A DNA stretch of 64,000 nt. It comes from Blattamonas nauphoetae. Its lineage: Eukaryota > Preaxostyla > Oxymonadida. This document shows positions 9,902-22,275 of this stretch, in pieces. The position numbers and the translations under genes were made by a program. Under the pieces are notes generated by a model, which saw only the letters and a program-made list of their open reading frames with translations, ran no database searches and was not told the DNA's origin. The DNA is taken from contig JARBJD010000112.1 in NCBI GenBank assembly GCA_033064195.1, positions 124,001-188,000 on the forward strand, in the 5' to 3' direction. Numbering within the stretch: position 1 is the stretch's first letter; each line of letters starts with the position of its first letter.

Positions 9902-12900
9902 TCAATCGTCCTCACTTTGTGCCTCTTGTCTTGACAATTCCGTAACCTTCCTGTGGAACATTACCCTCTTGATTTCTTCAAGAACACAAGTAGCGCCGTT
10001 CGCTTTTGCTTGTGTCTCCATCTCCTCCAAAGAAAGAGAGTCCCCAAACACAGCTAGAAGATTCTGAGAAAACGATGTCATGTCGATCGAGTTGAGGATC
10101 TCAGATATTCCAATCAACTCGATAGTGGAGACAGCAAGCTGCTTCCTGAACTCCGGGTTTTTGTAGTTCTGCATTGCTTGCTTCAGCTTCATCGCCTGCG
10201 CATCTTCAATCATGACTCGACATCGCTTGAGGAGAGGGGGCGATTCCGTCGGGGTTGATTGGGAAGCAGCGGTGTCGTCGGATGTCGGTTTGGCGAGGAC
10301 GGCGAGGCTGTCAATCATCTCCTTCGCACAAACGTAGCTCGTGATGTTGAAGAATGACTCGATCATGTTTGGCATTTTCTGCGCCTGTTTCCGCTTTTCT
10401 GCCTCAGTCTGCACGGTCTTCCGCCAGGCCTCCCAACTGCCTTCTTCAGACGGGTTCATCCATTCCCGCTCGTTGTCGTTCAACAGAAACACATACTTCT
10501 CCATCTGCTCAATCAACATCCTCTCATTCAGCGGCTGATCAGTGAGACACACGAACGAGTGTGTGTAGAACCAAGCAACGAGAAGCTGGAGGGTGTGGCA
10601 GTTCGAGATCTTCAGATTTTGCTGCTTCTTTCGCGCGTCTGTCCAGTGCATCAGCATCTGGTCCAGGCCGTCGGCAATCTCCCGAACTGTTTTCACTAAG
10701 GGCCAAATTTCCCGGAGTCGGAATTGGATTTCTTCGTAAAGGAAGACGGGGAGTTTGATGGATTCGGAAAATGGGGAGATGGCGAGGAGGGAGAGAGGAC
10801 ACGGCTTTTTCCGCATGCGAGCGCTGTGGTGGATTTCCTTTTTGACATTCCATTCGATCATCAGCTTCTCAAAGTTCTCCAGGTTCTGTCGATCGACCAA
10901 CAGTTGATTCGTTATGAAAAACTTCGAATTGAAGGCCCATTTGTGGACACAGACATACACTGGATAATACCCCCATTGCATGATGAGGTACGCGTCTGAC
11001 GTTCCGACATCACTGATGAGAGACAAGGCTGGAAGATCGTTGGATGCTGAGACGATCTCGTCATCTGGGATCGTAACAGGGACAGCGTGACGTGGATCAT
11101 ACACAGGCAAGCGGTTGGTTGTGATTGACTGGACGTTCATTTTGAGGGTGGTTGTGAAGGGTGAGGGAAGAAGAGCTGATTTGCGGGAGGTGTTTGTGTT
11201 GCTCCTTTTGGGAAACCAGAGACGGTCGATCAATACATCAATCTCTTCTTTCGAATGCATGATAGATGTTTTGACCGTGAGCTCCTTTTCATTCTGGGCA
11301 GGTTTTTCATTTTTTGGATCGTCAATTCCACTTTCCGGTTGAACAATCGTCACTCTTCGCATAGTAACTGCTTCCAGATTCGGTTTGGATGGTGGAGGAG
11401 GTGGTCTTTTGCCCTTAGCTTGCGGGGGAGTCGTGTAGCAGAGTTGCATTGTCGTGAACCAGTGGTTGGGAGGTGCGCAAATACGAAGAAAATGATGATC
11501 CGGTGATGGATGAGGAAATATGGACAACATAAAGAAGGGGAGATTTTGGTTCGAATGAAGATGATACGAAACTGTACTGAGAAAAAGACTTGTTGTCCTG
11601 CTAAAAATGTGCTTATCGATGAAATAAGCAAGTCGCGTCGTAGGCAAATTCAAATGGAGATTATCCTTCGCCTTAAACTGCTGTTTTCGAAGGGCAAGCA
11701 GTTCAGCCCCCACACACATGTCTGTTTCGATTTGTGGTTCAGATTGTGTCTCACGTTCGTCCGTTGAGGTTGGCTCCACATACTTGATGAAAGATGGATC
11801 TACAGTCAATCGGCACGAGCTTGGTGAGAGACACAGAGAACATGTTCGATTTGAGAGGTTGAGGGAGAAGAGTGTGTTCCCAGAATTCTTTCGAAGTGTT
11901 GGACCAGAAAGCGATTTTCCCAAAATAAATAATACTTTTTTCCGTTTAACGAAAGCATCGGGGCCACTGAAAGAGAGTAGGAGGAGAAAAGGAAGAACAA
12001 ACACAGGAAATGGAATTTTTCCTACCACAGGGACAATTGTCCACAAATTTGTAGTCGGGTCGAATTCCCATAAATCATTGAGCCGGCGTGGGTATTCTCC
12101 TCCAAGGACATACATCTTGTTTGCGTGAGTGATGGCAATATGACCGCATCGTGGTGAAGGTACAAAATTAAGAGGCGGTGACATCTCCGGGTTGATACTC
12201 CGAATGAGGCGCCAAGTATTAGTAATAAGATTGAACGAATACAAATTATTGAGGCAGATTGGACGAGGAGCGTTGGGGAAGTGAGGTGGTTTCGTGACAG
12301 ATCCTCCAAAAACAAACATTTCATCACCAATGCAGGTTGCTGTGTGTCCATGCATTGGTGGAGGAAGATTACTTTCGTAGGTCTTGTTGTTAGGCTTGAT
12401 ATGAGTCCATTTTTGAGTTGCTGACAAAAGTGATGAAACAGAAGTGCACACTGAGATCAAACGAATGTAAATCACCGACAACATCTGCCGTTGGAGTATA
12501 CCCCCCGAAAATCAAAATAGTGTTCTTCGAATCACATATGGAGAACCCAGAACTAACAGGAGGATTATCTTTGGCAGAACGGACAACCGAACACTTTGTG
12601 ACATCGCGATCGATTTCATAAAAATTGTTGGTTTCAAAACGGGGATTGGATGCCCCAAAAATGAATCGTCGATGGTTTGTGAGGATTGGTCGCTGGAACC
12701 GAATTCCTGAGAGCTTGTGCATAACAGTCTGATAATTCATTCCTTCATCTTTTTCTAGACAAATCCCCCGGTTATTGGAAGAAAAAAACACATACTGGTG
12801 AATACAGAGAGAGAGCCTGGGGGATCTTCCGGACCTCCATACGAAACAATATCCTTGTTTGAATAAAAGAGAATAGGCGAATGTTGATTGTTGCTATCGT

Positions 12901-12955
12901 TCTCTGAAGGGAGGTGTTGCCAATTACAGTACGAAGGATGGAGGTCGGCTGACAT
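9902..12955 (-). CDS. Kelch-repeat protein with BTB-like second half
   Basis: The first exon starts at 12955 with MSADLHPSYCNW; a short GT-AG intron separates it from the exon that starts about 12750, and further frame changes show more introns (around 12485-12400 and 12070-12010). The first 400 residues contain at least five Kelch blades, each with the hydrophobic-x-GG signature or a variant: IVSYGG, FIFGAS, LIFGGY, MFVFGG and MYVLGG. After a charged linker, the segment SLISDVGTSDAYL...VHKWAFNSKFF resembles the start of a BTB/POZ domain, interrupted by intron-like sequence; the C-terminal 350 residues are helical. Kelch-BTB proteins often act as cullin-3 adaptors; that role is inference. Exact exon borders are unresolved. 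Confidence 0.6.
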
Positions 12956-13060
12956 TGACACGATGGGATGATCGGATTATTCTTGATTCTTCATCATCTA
13001 TCCTCGACTGATTGTATATAACCCACAAAACGATGAAATTCTCATTTTGTCTCTGAATCA

Positions 13061-15219
13061 TCACATTTGCAAGAACATTGTGGTATAACTACATAAATTA
13101 CTCCCACCTAGTAAGTGTGCGATTTGAATCAGCTGTGAAAATAACCGAACCATCCCTCGACCATCCTGCACACGTAAGGGGTGCTCTTCCACTGAAAAAG
13201 GAGATATCAAGAAAACAGCGTCATACTGACTGTCAGACGAAGCTTGGATAGTTTGTGTCTTGAGATCGTCGAGTGATGTGATAAACATAGTGCCCGTCTT
13301 ACCAGTGGTGAGGAGAAAGGAGCAGAATGGAGGAATTGATAGCTGAGGGCTCAGGCATGGCTGGAGTGTTTGAAGAGTCGAGGAGAAGCCAGGAATTTTT
13401 GTTGTTTTTTGCTCTTTTCGCTGGGCAGTGTCGAAGAGCGTCACATTCCCGTCATCAGTGACGACAATCAACGTCCTATTATCTAAAATGAAGGACCACA
13501 ACTTTCGGAGTGGATAAGAAGAAGATACCATCTGAAAGACACAATCCTGAGATTGGAGAAGTATGAGACTTTGCTCGCATCTCCTCTGCGACCTGTCCGG
13601 ATTTCAGATCCCAACACCGAACAACTAAGGATGGGTTAGAAAGGAAAACGGAGCGATACCACCATCTTTGTGACCGGAATACGCAACATGTCCGTTGACT
13701 TCAACACACACGCCATAACACATCGACGGAGAATAATATTGCATGTTCATCAATGGACAAGCTTTAGGAACATCCCAGACAACCACTTTCCGATCAGCTC
13801 CGCCCGACAGCAATCGAGTCTCATTCCCGTGCCCGCAATAGGCGAGAGAATTCACCGGCTTGGTGTGGGTGTTGAGAGTGCTCTCCCGTCTGGACAAGCC
13901 AAGTGAGAAGATTGAGATTGTTCCGGATGCTTGTCCAGCAGCCAAGTAAGTGGACCGTGTAGTTAGAGCGATTGAGGCTGGATCGGTTTCGAGATCAGTG
14001 AGTGTTGAGAGGAGAGAGCCTGAAAAAGAGGGGAAGAATGAAAAGACAATAAATGTACATTTGTCGGTTGAATAAATCCGTACTGTTTTGTCAGTGCAAG
14101 CAAGAGCGAATTTGGTTCCTTTTTGGTTGAAAGAAATTTTTGTGGCTGTTGTTGGTAATTCCTGGAGAAAATGAGTTAAAAGAAGCATACAAAGACTTTG
14201 TTTTTAGTTGTGGGAATTTTCAAAAATCTCGGTTGCTCGCTGGATCATATATATGAGAGAAGAGTGACAAACTTGGGAAGTAGGCTTTGTGAGACAGTAA
14301 CACTTTGGGAAACAGCAACAGGTTGAGAAGACATTGGTGTGGAAGTAAAGGGAGTTTTGAAGACAGAGGTTAGTGTGGAAGTCTACAAGAATGAATGAAT
14401 GGAAGTGGTTCGACAAACAGAGACACCCTTCTGGGAGTGTACTGGTGCTGAAAAGGGAGGTGAACGGGAACGAGAACTAAATTCTTTGATTGGAGATGGA
14501 TCAGGTTGCGAGATGACCGATGGATTGATGATTGCGTCAATCTGTTTCATCTGCTTATCGATAATAATCTGTTCAACAAAAACGGGAAAATGAAACAAAA
14601 ACGTGAATACTTGTTTTGTCCGAGACTCTTCTGTCAAGACCGTGATCGTGTTCTCAAGGTTCATTTTTTCTTGTTGGAGACGGTGATTCTCCCGAGTGAG
14701 ATTGTCGATTCTTCCCAAAAATTGGTAAACATACAGAAATACATACTGCTTTGTTGCATCATCATTTTTTTCATGAAGTTGTGCAAGCTGCTTCACGAGA
14801 GATCGATTCAATTCTTGCATGTCAGCCAAAGATTGCTTATTAAGCTTTGCCTGTTCTTGTTCCACAAAGAGGCTCTCCTCCAATTGTTCAATTGTTTCTT
14901 GAAGGATAGTTGAGCTTTTCCTGGGGAAAAGGAACTACAGAGAACTTCAAACTGTCCTGTGGTGTAATCTCGAAGTTCGTTGGATATCTCTTGATTTTCC
15001 TTTCGTAAAGTTTCAACCTTTTGTTGGAGAAGCAGGAAGGAATATGATAATTCCGAAAATTTGAATGCATCAGCTTCAGTCTGCTCTTGAAGAGATGAGT
15101 TGAAAAAGTCTTGCCAAACCGGAAAGATTTCCAGCAATTGCTTCCTGTTGAACAAAATTTCGTGCAAAAATACGGGAGGTTATTTCTTGAAGCCATTCAG
15201 GGTCACTTCTTGCTTGCAT
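13061..15219 (-). CDS. ATG16: Autophagy protein ATG16 (coiled coil plus WD40)
   Basis: The start at 15219 gives MQARSDPEWLQEITSRIFAR, an N-terminal helix of the type that binds ATG5 in this family. A 35-nt intron then leads to a long coiled coil (about residues 35-170: QQKVETLRKENQEI, RIDNLTRENHRLQQEK after splicing), a Ser/Pro-rich linker, and a WD40 propeller with TKISFNQKGTKFALACTDKTV, GGADRKVVVWDV and SGHKDG...RCWDLKSGQV. The last stretch matches human ATG16L1 around its SGHFDKKIRFWDIRS segment in layout, which supports the identification. At least eight introns of about 30-50 nt are needed. ATG16 directs the ATG12-ATG5 conjugate to the phagophore for ATG8 lipidation. It is divergently paired with the hydrogenase gene. 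Confidence 0.8.
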
Positions 15220-15718
15220 GGATGACTTGGGGTCAGATCTTTCTCAACAAAAGAACTGATGTGTGTCCAATCGGTTCATGACATTAACAATTACACCTCC
15301 TCTTTTCTTACTCGATTTTGCTATTATCGTTCAGTAATTATGCCCTGAAGTCTGTTAAAATGAAGAAGTTTGAATGAACTTTTCTTATGGTTTTCGCTTG
15401 AAGGGTATAATTCGTAACAAGACATTCCTGAAATGATCGGAAAAGAAAACTCGAGGCCTCACCTAAAGGAGACAGTTAGTTGATGCCGTGATCACATTTC
15501 ACTGAATGACTGATCGGCCCATCTTAGGGCATTACTTTTGGATCACCCTGTACATCCTGTGTTCGCATCATTCCTCTCTTTCGGCTCACGATGCTCACAC
15601 TCCATCCATCTTCCCTCTTCAAACTTCGCCATATTGTTCTGTTTTGAGATGCTTCACTTGACACGATTTTATTTGAAAGTGGTGTCGATCTCTCAAGTCA
15701 AATCCTGATTCAACCTGA
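15220..15718. other. Divergent intergenic region ATG16 / hydrogenase
   Basis: 499 bp between two divergent start codons, presumably holding both promoters. I see no gene, RNA or named motif. Confidence 0.5.
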
Positions 15719-17416
15719 ATGTTTGTTGGTCTGAAAAATGGATACACGCCTTTCTATCGTGAATTGATGATTGAAGCGATCAAAGCAACATATAAAGGAC
15801 AACTTGAAGAATCTATTGAAGACATACCCAAACAATGTTGCCCTGACGGGAAAGAGACATCATTGCAACCTTCAAATGAAAAAGGTTTCCTCATCACATT
15901 TCTGGATTCTTGACCTTGCCTAGATCGAAAGCTTGCTGCTATTCGTCTTTTAACAATTCTCGGACACGATCTTCACAGCAAAGGTGGTGAACACGATTCT
16001 CTGCGGAAATTGGCACATGAAGCACTGAATCGACATCCAAAAGAATATGTGTCTCTTGTGGCTGTCTCAAAGGAAGCATGCCATCGTTGTGATGGGATCA
16101 AATACCAAGTCACAGATGGATGTGAAGGGTGCGTTGCCCGCCCTTGCATCTTCAACTGCCCCACTCAAGCTATCAGCCGTGTTGATGGAAAGGCCTTCAT
16201 TGATAAAAGTAAATGCATTAATTGCGGAACATGCGCAAAAGTATGCCCATACAACGCCATCCAAAAGAAAACGATTCCTTGCATTGATGCATGCCCTGTC
16301 GACGCTATCTCCAAGGATGCAGATGGAGCAAGCGTCATTGATTTCGATAAATGTATCTATTGCGGCAAATGTATGTTAAGCTGCCCATTTGGAGCGATTC
16401 TCATGCCGTCGCAAGTAATTTCCGTTACTCACAAACTCACGGAAGGAAAACGACCTGTCATTGCTATGCTTGCACCAGCTGTCATGGGCATGTATGATGG
16501 AACTGTCAAACAGCTTGGACAGGCACTCAAACAACTTGGATTCTCGGATGTTGTCGAAGTTGCAGCTGGTGCAGATGTGACTTCTCTTATGGAAGCCGAG
16601 GAGTGGATTGAACACATTGTCATTCAGAAAGATCCCCTCATGACCACATCATGCTGCCCGGCGTTCTACCACGCAGTGCACAAACATGCACCCAAACTCT
16701 CCAAGTTTGTATCACACTCTGGATCCCCAATGCACTACACTGCTGAAATCGTGAGAAGAAACCATCCTGACTGCTATACCGTCTTCATTGGACCATGCGT
16801 CGCAAAACGTGCCGAAGGACTCCGACGACCAAACGTTGACTACGTTCTCACTGCAGAAGAGCTTCTGTGCATGATCCAAGCGAAAGGCATTGAGATGAAG
16901 AAGCTGCCTGATGAGGATGCCAGTACTTCTCGGTTGGGAAGCAGGGAAGGAGTGTATTATTGTGTGAAGGAGGGAGTGGCACAAGCAGTCCTTGCCTCTG
17001 TCCCCCGCTCACTGGAAAGACTCAAGCAGAACGATGGTCGCCACATTGATCATCTTGTGACACATATCAGCCAACTGGATTCTGCGAAGTTGGAAGAGGG
17101 AACGATGACCAGCGAGCCTCCCACGCCTGACGGAGCCACACACGAGAAAGCAGCAGTCCCCGATGGTATCACCACCGCAGCAGTCAAACCTGTATTCATC
17201 TCGCCCCTGGACAAGAAGGGCGTGAAGATGCTCCAGGCGTACGGCGAGAAACCGGAGAAAGCCCCGGGGAACCTGATTGAGTGCATGGTGTGTGATGGGG
17301 GATGCATCAACGGCCCAGGAGGAATTGTACGCGCCCAAATGGGTAAGGCGAAGATCGAGATGATCAAAAAGAACAGAACTGAATATAAAGATATTGAAGA
17401 TGTGGAGACAATCTAA
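15719..17416 (+). CDS. [FeFe] hydrogenase, group-B-like
   Basis: Exon 1 (15719-15884) and exon 2 (15924-17416), joined over a 39-nt intron with agreeing phase, give 552 residues. The N-terminal region with FYRELMIEAIKATYKG and IEDIPKQC resembles the leader of group B hydrogenases. Ferredoxin-type clusters follow (CINCGTCAKVCP and CIYCGKCMLSCP). The H-cluster loops are TSCCPAF (about residue 297), GPCVAKR (about 346) and ECMVCDGGCINGPG (about 508); they carry the four cysteines that hold the H cluster. This enzyme makes H2 from reduced ferredoxin in anaerobes. No obvious mitochondrial targeting peptide, so a cytosolic site is likely. The L1 loop TSCCPAF and the CDGGC of L3 differ from the classic TSCSPGW and CPGGC of group A. 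Confidence 0.88.
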
Positions 17417-17651
17417 TTCTCCCACTCTTCTCAAGAACAAAACTATCTGTCCATCACTTCTCGACACTTAGGATCTTGTATTTCCACACACATATGTTCA
17501 TTTTCTCAAATTGTTTCACAAACATTCTTCCTGGTGGTAAAATACTTCACGGTTGTCTGATCGAACCGCACCATTTTATTCACCAACTCCCACTCCGAAA
17601 TCACAGTGATACACTTCTTCAGTGTGATAGAAGAGATCTCTCCCTCCAGTT

Positions 17652-20600
17652 ATGACAGATTCGAGAGTGAGACTTCCTGTTTCACTCAATACTGTGGCAC
17701 ATTTTCATGAACCGTTATCATCAGTCCACTCTGTCTCAGAAGCTGGCGATCTCTTTCTTTGTGGGTTTGACAGTGGAACAATTCGTGTATGTTAAACGAC
17801 TTTCTTCAACAAATACACAATTTTCTTCTTATTTCTCGAGATATTCACTATCTTCTCTTTCGTCCATGTCTGTCCCTTTAGATTGTGAACACTTTCAATG
17901 GTGTTCAACAAACTGAACTGTCTGGTCATAGTGATACCATTACCAAAGCAATAGCAACACATGACCTGATTATCTCCGGAAGTGGAGACTGTTCAATCAG
18001 AGTCCGTTCTTTCTTATTTTGATGAATATATTAATGTAGCTTTGGGATAAGGAGACCGGAAAGTTCATTTCTTTGCTTCCTCTGGAGAAAAAGAAAGGAA
18101 GAGTTACGTATCGAGAAAAGAAACAAGCTCTCGATCGAGTCAAGAACGCCAGAAAGGCATTTGAAGAGGCTCCACCTGACCAAAAGGCAGTAGCAGAGGT
18201 TAACCTTCAGAGAGCCATCCAGAGGTTTTCACTCGTTGGCTCTGCGACAGAAACTCAACCAGATGCCCGCCGAAATGTTGTTTCCGACTCAACCCAAAAT
18301 GGAGCCCATGAAAATCGCATCACAGACTTGACCCTCGTCTCTGCCCTTTTCGAGGGTGCGGGAACGGCATATTCTGACGGACCAGTTCCTTTCTCACCGA
18401 GTTTCTCAAGTTCCTCGACTCTTCTCGCTTCGACGTCCATGGACAACACAGTGAAGCTTTGGAGCCTCGACCAGGCGAACCCAACATCGTCCCTCATCCA
18501 CACCATCCAGTCTGCTCACAATGACAGTGTGACTGGAGCCGTGTCTGTCTCTGGGAGTCCCTATTTGATCACAGTTGGATGGGACAAGGCCATTCGAGTG
18601 TGGGATCTGAGAACGTGCAACTGCGTCACCACGTTCACCCGAGCACACTCGGACTTCATCACTTCAATCATCCTCCTGCCATCCTTCGACCCCAAAACGA
18701 AGCCATTTGTCACAAAAACTCGAAAGTACACAGACGACTCGGACAGCGACGATGTGTTCGACGAGAGCGAAAGCGACGATGATCACGTCGTCTACCCAAC
18801 TCAGAAAGAGCTCGAATTCAACTCGGACTTCTTTCTGTACCACTCGCCGATGTCTCTGAACGGACTGGTGTACTTTGCAACATCAGGATGGGACAACGTG
18901 ATCAAAGTTTGGTCGTTCAATGGCTACTTCATCCAACCGTACGTGCCACGATCAGACCCGCATCTTCTGTTCACCAAGTTCTTCGCCTCGCTCTTCACTT
19001 CTCGCACTCTTTCGCAGTTTGACGTTGATTCATATTCAACAGAATACCCGTTCAAAGTGACAACAGTGGAGACGGCAAGCAAGCCACCAACACCTCATGA
19101 GAATCAGGAACGGAAGCCGTCCACGTCGAGAGAATCAAAATCGGGAGAGACGGAGGGCGAAGACAGCAACGAGGAAGAGGAGTCCGAGGAGGCCCCTCTC
19201 CCTTTCACGGAGAGTTTGAAGTACAGTGTGAACGATACTGAAGAAGACATGAAAATGAACTTCCAACTGTACCGGCTGAAAAACGAAGCTCAAGATCAGA
19301 GTCTGAAGGTGCACAATATCTCTGAGCTCAAGCCAAGCGAACTACAGGACATGCTCATCTTCTTCCTCCACTCTGAAACGAGAGAAGAAATCAATGAGAA
19401 ACGTCGCACTGCCCTCAAACGGAAAGTTTTTGAAACAATTGGGAGAAGACGAGAGAAAGAAAAGACACTCCAAGAGGAACGAAAGAAGCAGGACTGGGCG
19501 AAAATGATTGAGGACCTTCGGAAGAAACAGGAAGGGAAGAAGATGCATACTTACATTCCCTCCACTCCGCAGCATCGGAAAAGAGGCTTTCCTGGTCAAG
19601 CGGAGATCCGAACACACAAAGGGAAATCAAAAGTGCCGCATTGGAAGCAGCCACCACCGTTCGAACGAGATGATTTCGGAGAGGGTGTGGGAATGAAAGA
19701 ATGGTTGTTGGACCAATCGGACGAATTGTTTGGGAAGAACCACGTGCCAACAGACGAAGAGGTTGAGAGGATGAGGGAAGATACGATCCTTCGAAGACAA
19801 TTCCATCAGCCCAGTGAAGAAGATGAAAAGGAAAGGAAAATGCAGAGATTGTTGAGGCGTGAAGAAAGGAAAAAGAAGCGTTTGGAAGCAAAACTTCAAA
19901 AAGAGGCAGAAGAACTCGCCAGAATTGATGAAGAGAATCTTGACACCGATCCCTTCCCACCGTTGACGGAACAGTCAGACAGAGCAACACAGTCGGATGG
20001 AGATGACTTGCCCATGAACTCAGCACCTGACCGTTCGACACTCAAACTCAACCTTAAATCAGGCCATTCACTTCCGAAGGCGTCGAGCGGATTGAAATCA
20101 AGGACAACATCGCCTGGCCCGTCTCAACTTGACATGCTGTCTGACAGCAGTGATTGGGAGGAGGAGGAAGATCTGGACGAGGAGGACATGGAGATTCTTA
20201 CTGATCTCAGGACAGTCAACTCCAATGATCAGCACCTCCTCTCACTCTACACCAGCACAGTCATCATGGTCGATTCTGAGAAAGAAGCTCGTCACAAAGT
20301 GAGAATGAAAGGGAAAGAAACCGGAATCCTCCAAAACGGACTGCAAGGAAACGATTATTTGGTGACCATCGACACGCAAGAAATGAGGAACAAGTATCGC
20401 AAGGCGATTGTTGGACATCTCTCCCCCAAATCACCAAAAGGAGCCCCAAAAAAGGAGGTCACTCACTCAATCCATCCCCTCAAGACAGAATCTGGGAACC
20501 ACATAACATTCTCGAGTCTGATGATCCATCGTGGCGACAGAGCTCGACTCCAATTCCCGAATGAGCGAAAACGAGAAAAGAAGTCGATTTATTTGGATGC

Positions 20601-22158
20601 TTCCAAGCCACAAAGTAGCATGCCCAAGGACAAACATGGCTTAGAAGCTGTGCGAGAGAGTTTCGACGGAGGAAACGACACTCAACAAGTGAATGACATC
20701 AAATCACCAGGAGAGTCAGAGTTCAGAACACAAACTCTTCCGAGTCACACACCCCCATTCCCACGACGGTCGTCGATGGATTCCGTGAACTCGGAACGTG
20801 CTTTGGAAACCGAAGAAGATCCACCAGAGAACGAGAACAACGAAACGACTGCACTCACACCTGAACAGCTTCCGAACAAAGCAGAAACGGATCTCTCAGA
20901 AAGGCCTGAAGATCATGACAAACCATCCGAAGTGACTGTGAGTGATGGAGAAGAAGGACAGTCTGAACACGAAGAACCCACCGACAACGGCGAGGGTGAA
21001 CACGCTGAACACGAAACAGTTTCAGAACAAGTGGAGAATGAGAAAGACGAAGTACTGCCAGAGCGAGAACAAGTGGAGAATGAGAAAGACGAAGCACTGC
21101 CAGAGCGAGAACAAGTGGAGAATGAGAAAGACGAAGCGCCGCAAGAACGGGAACAAGATAGTCGAGAACCAATCAGTCAGCCTGACGAAGAACACAGTGA
21201 CAAAGAAAATCCCGAGCAAAACGATCCCATCGAACAACCTGATTTCTCATCCGATCCTGACGAACATGAAGGGAACATTGAAGTTTTTGAACTCGGCTCT
21301 CTCATGGAATCAGATCGTGGGTCACACAGCTCGGATCGTTCCTTCCAAAACCAGAACACCGTCCCCTTTCATCCACATAAGAACGTCAAGCGTCCAAGTC
21401 GACTCTCTCTCACTGAACTGTCTCGTGATGTTCCGGTCGTCGCCGGACAACCATCATCAAGACGAACAGATCGATCGGGAGAGGGCCACTTCGCCAATCT
21501 CACCACACGAACAGGAACTTCAACGTACATGCAGAGTTTCGTTGCCCCGACGATGGCCGAGCCGTTGCATCACGTCAGGCAGAGCACGTACGAGAACTAC
21601 GGAGCTCAATTGCTGCGAGAGGTCATCGACACAATTCCAGTCTCGACTCTGAAATACCCAATCGTCCCCGGATGTCCCGACAGTGTCCTTGAACCATTTG
21701 AATTTGAATCGGATCATCTTCTCTCAACAAAATCTCTTCATAGCGTGATGAGAGATGGCCACAGCTCATTCATCACATCCATCACTCCCTACCATAACGG
21801 GAATCACATCCTGTCAACTGGGAAGGACGGGACAATCTCAATCTGGAACATTGTGACAGGCGAACGTGTTTTCTCATCACTTCTCGATCTCGACTCCGAC
21901 AAGACCCCGCCCAAACAATTCAAATCAAGCAGAAACGCAAGTGTCGCCAATCTTCTGTCTCGAAACGCGACGAGCACGAACCTTCTGTCATCGCCGTCGG
22001 TAGGTTCATTCTCGGCGCGCGACATGGTCAATCAAACTCAACGTGTTAAGGAAATACTTTCAAAAGTTGCTCCCATCAACTCTTCTTCCCAAATCGGAAC
22101 AACAACGCCGTATGGGGCTGTCGTTGCGACGGAGTATGACCTAATTACGTTCAGATGA
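17652..22158 (+). CDS. Large WD40-repeat protein with acidic, coiled middle
   Basis: Exons 17652-17786, 17882-18001 and 18040-22158 join in phase over introns of 95 and 38 nt to give 1457 residues starting MTDSRVRLPVSL. WD40 blades lie at the N-terminus (HSDTITKAIATHDLIISGSG...LWDKETG; ASTSMDNTVKLWSLD; VGWDKAIRVWDLRT; TSGWDNVIKVWS) and one more at the C-terminus (ILSTGKDGTISIWNIVTGE), split by about 900 residues of Lys/Glu-rich, low-complexity and coiled sequence. That middle includes a 42-bp tandem repeat. A propeller closed by distant N- and C-terminal blades would be possible. Function unknown; no signal peptide or TM helix. The gene converges on the P5A ATPase gene, 117 bp apart. Confidence 0.75.
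21025..21150 (+). repeat. 42-bp coding tandem repeat, 3 units
   Basis: Three 42-bp units encode EQVENEKDE[V/A]LPER-like peptides of 14 residues; the first two differ by a few bases and the third has diverged at its end (APQER). Length in multiples of three keeps the frame. Expected to vary in copy number between strains. Confidence 0.9.
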
Positions 22159-22275
22159 TTAATTTCTCTTTCTTTCTGTCTTCTTTTCCACATGGAACAC
22201 TTCACACTCTTTATTTTCATTTAGAGACAATGCATTCATGAACCAAGAGATGTAAAATGTTCTCCAGTGAACAAA

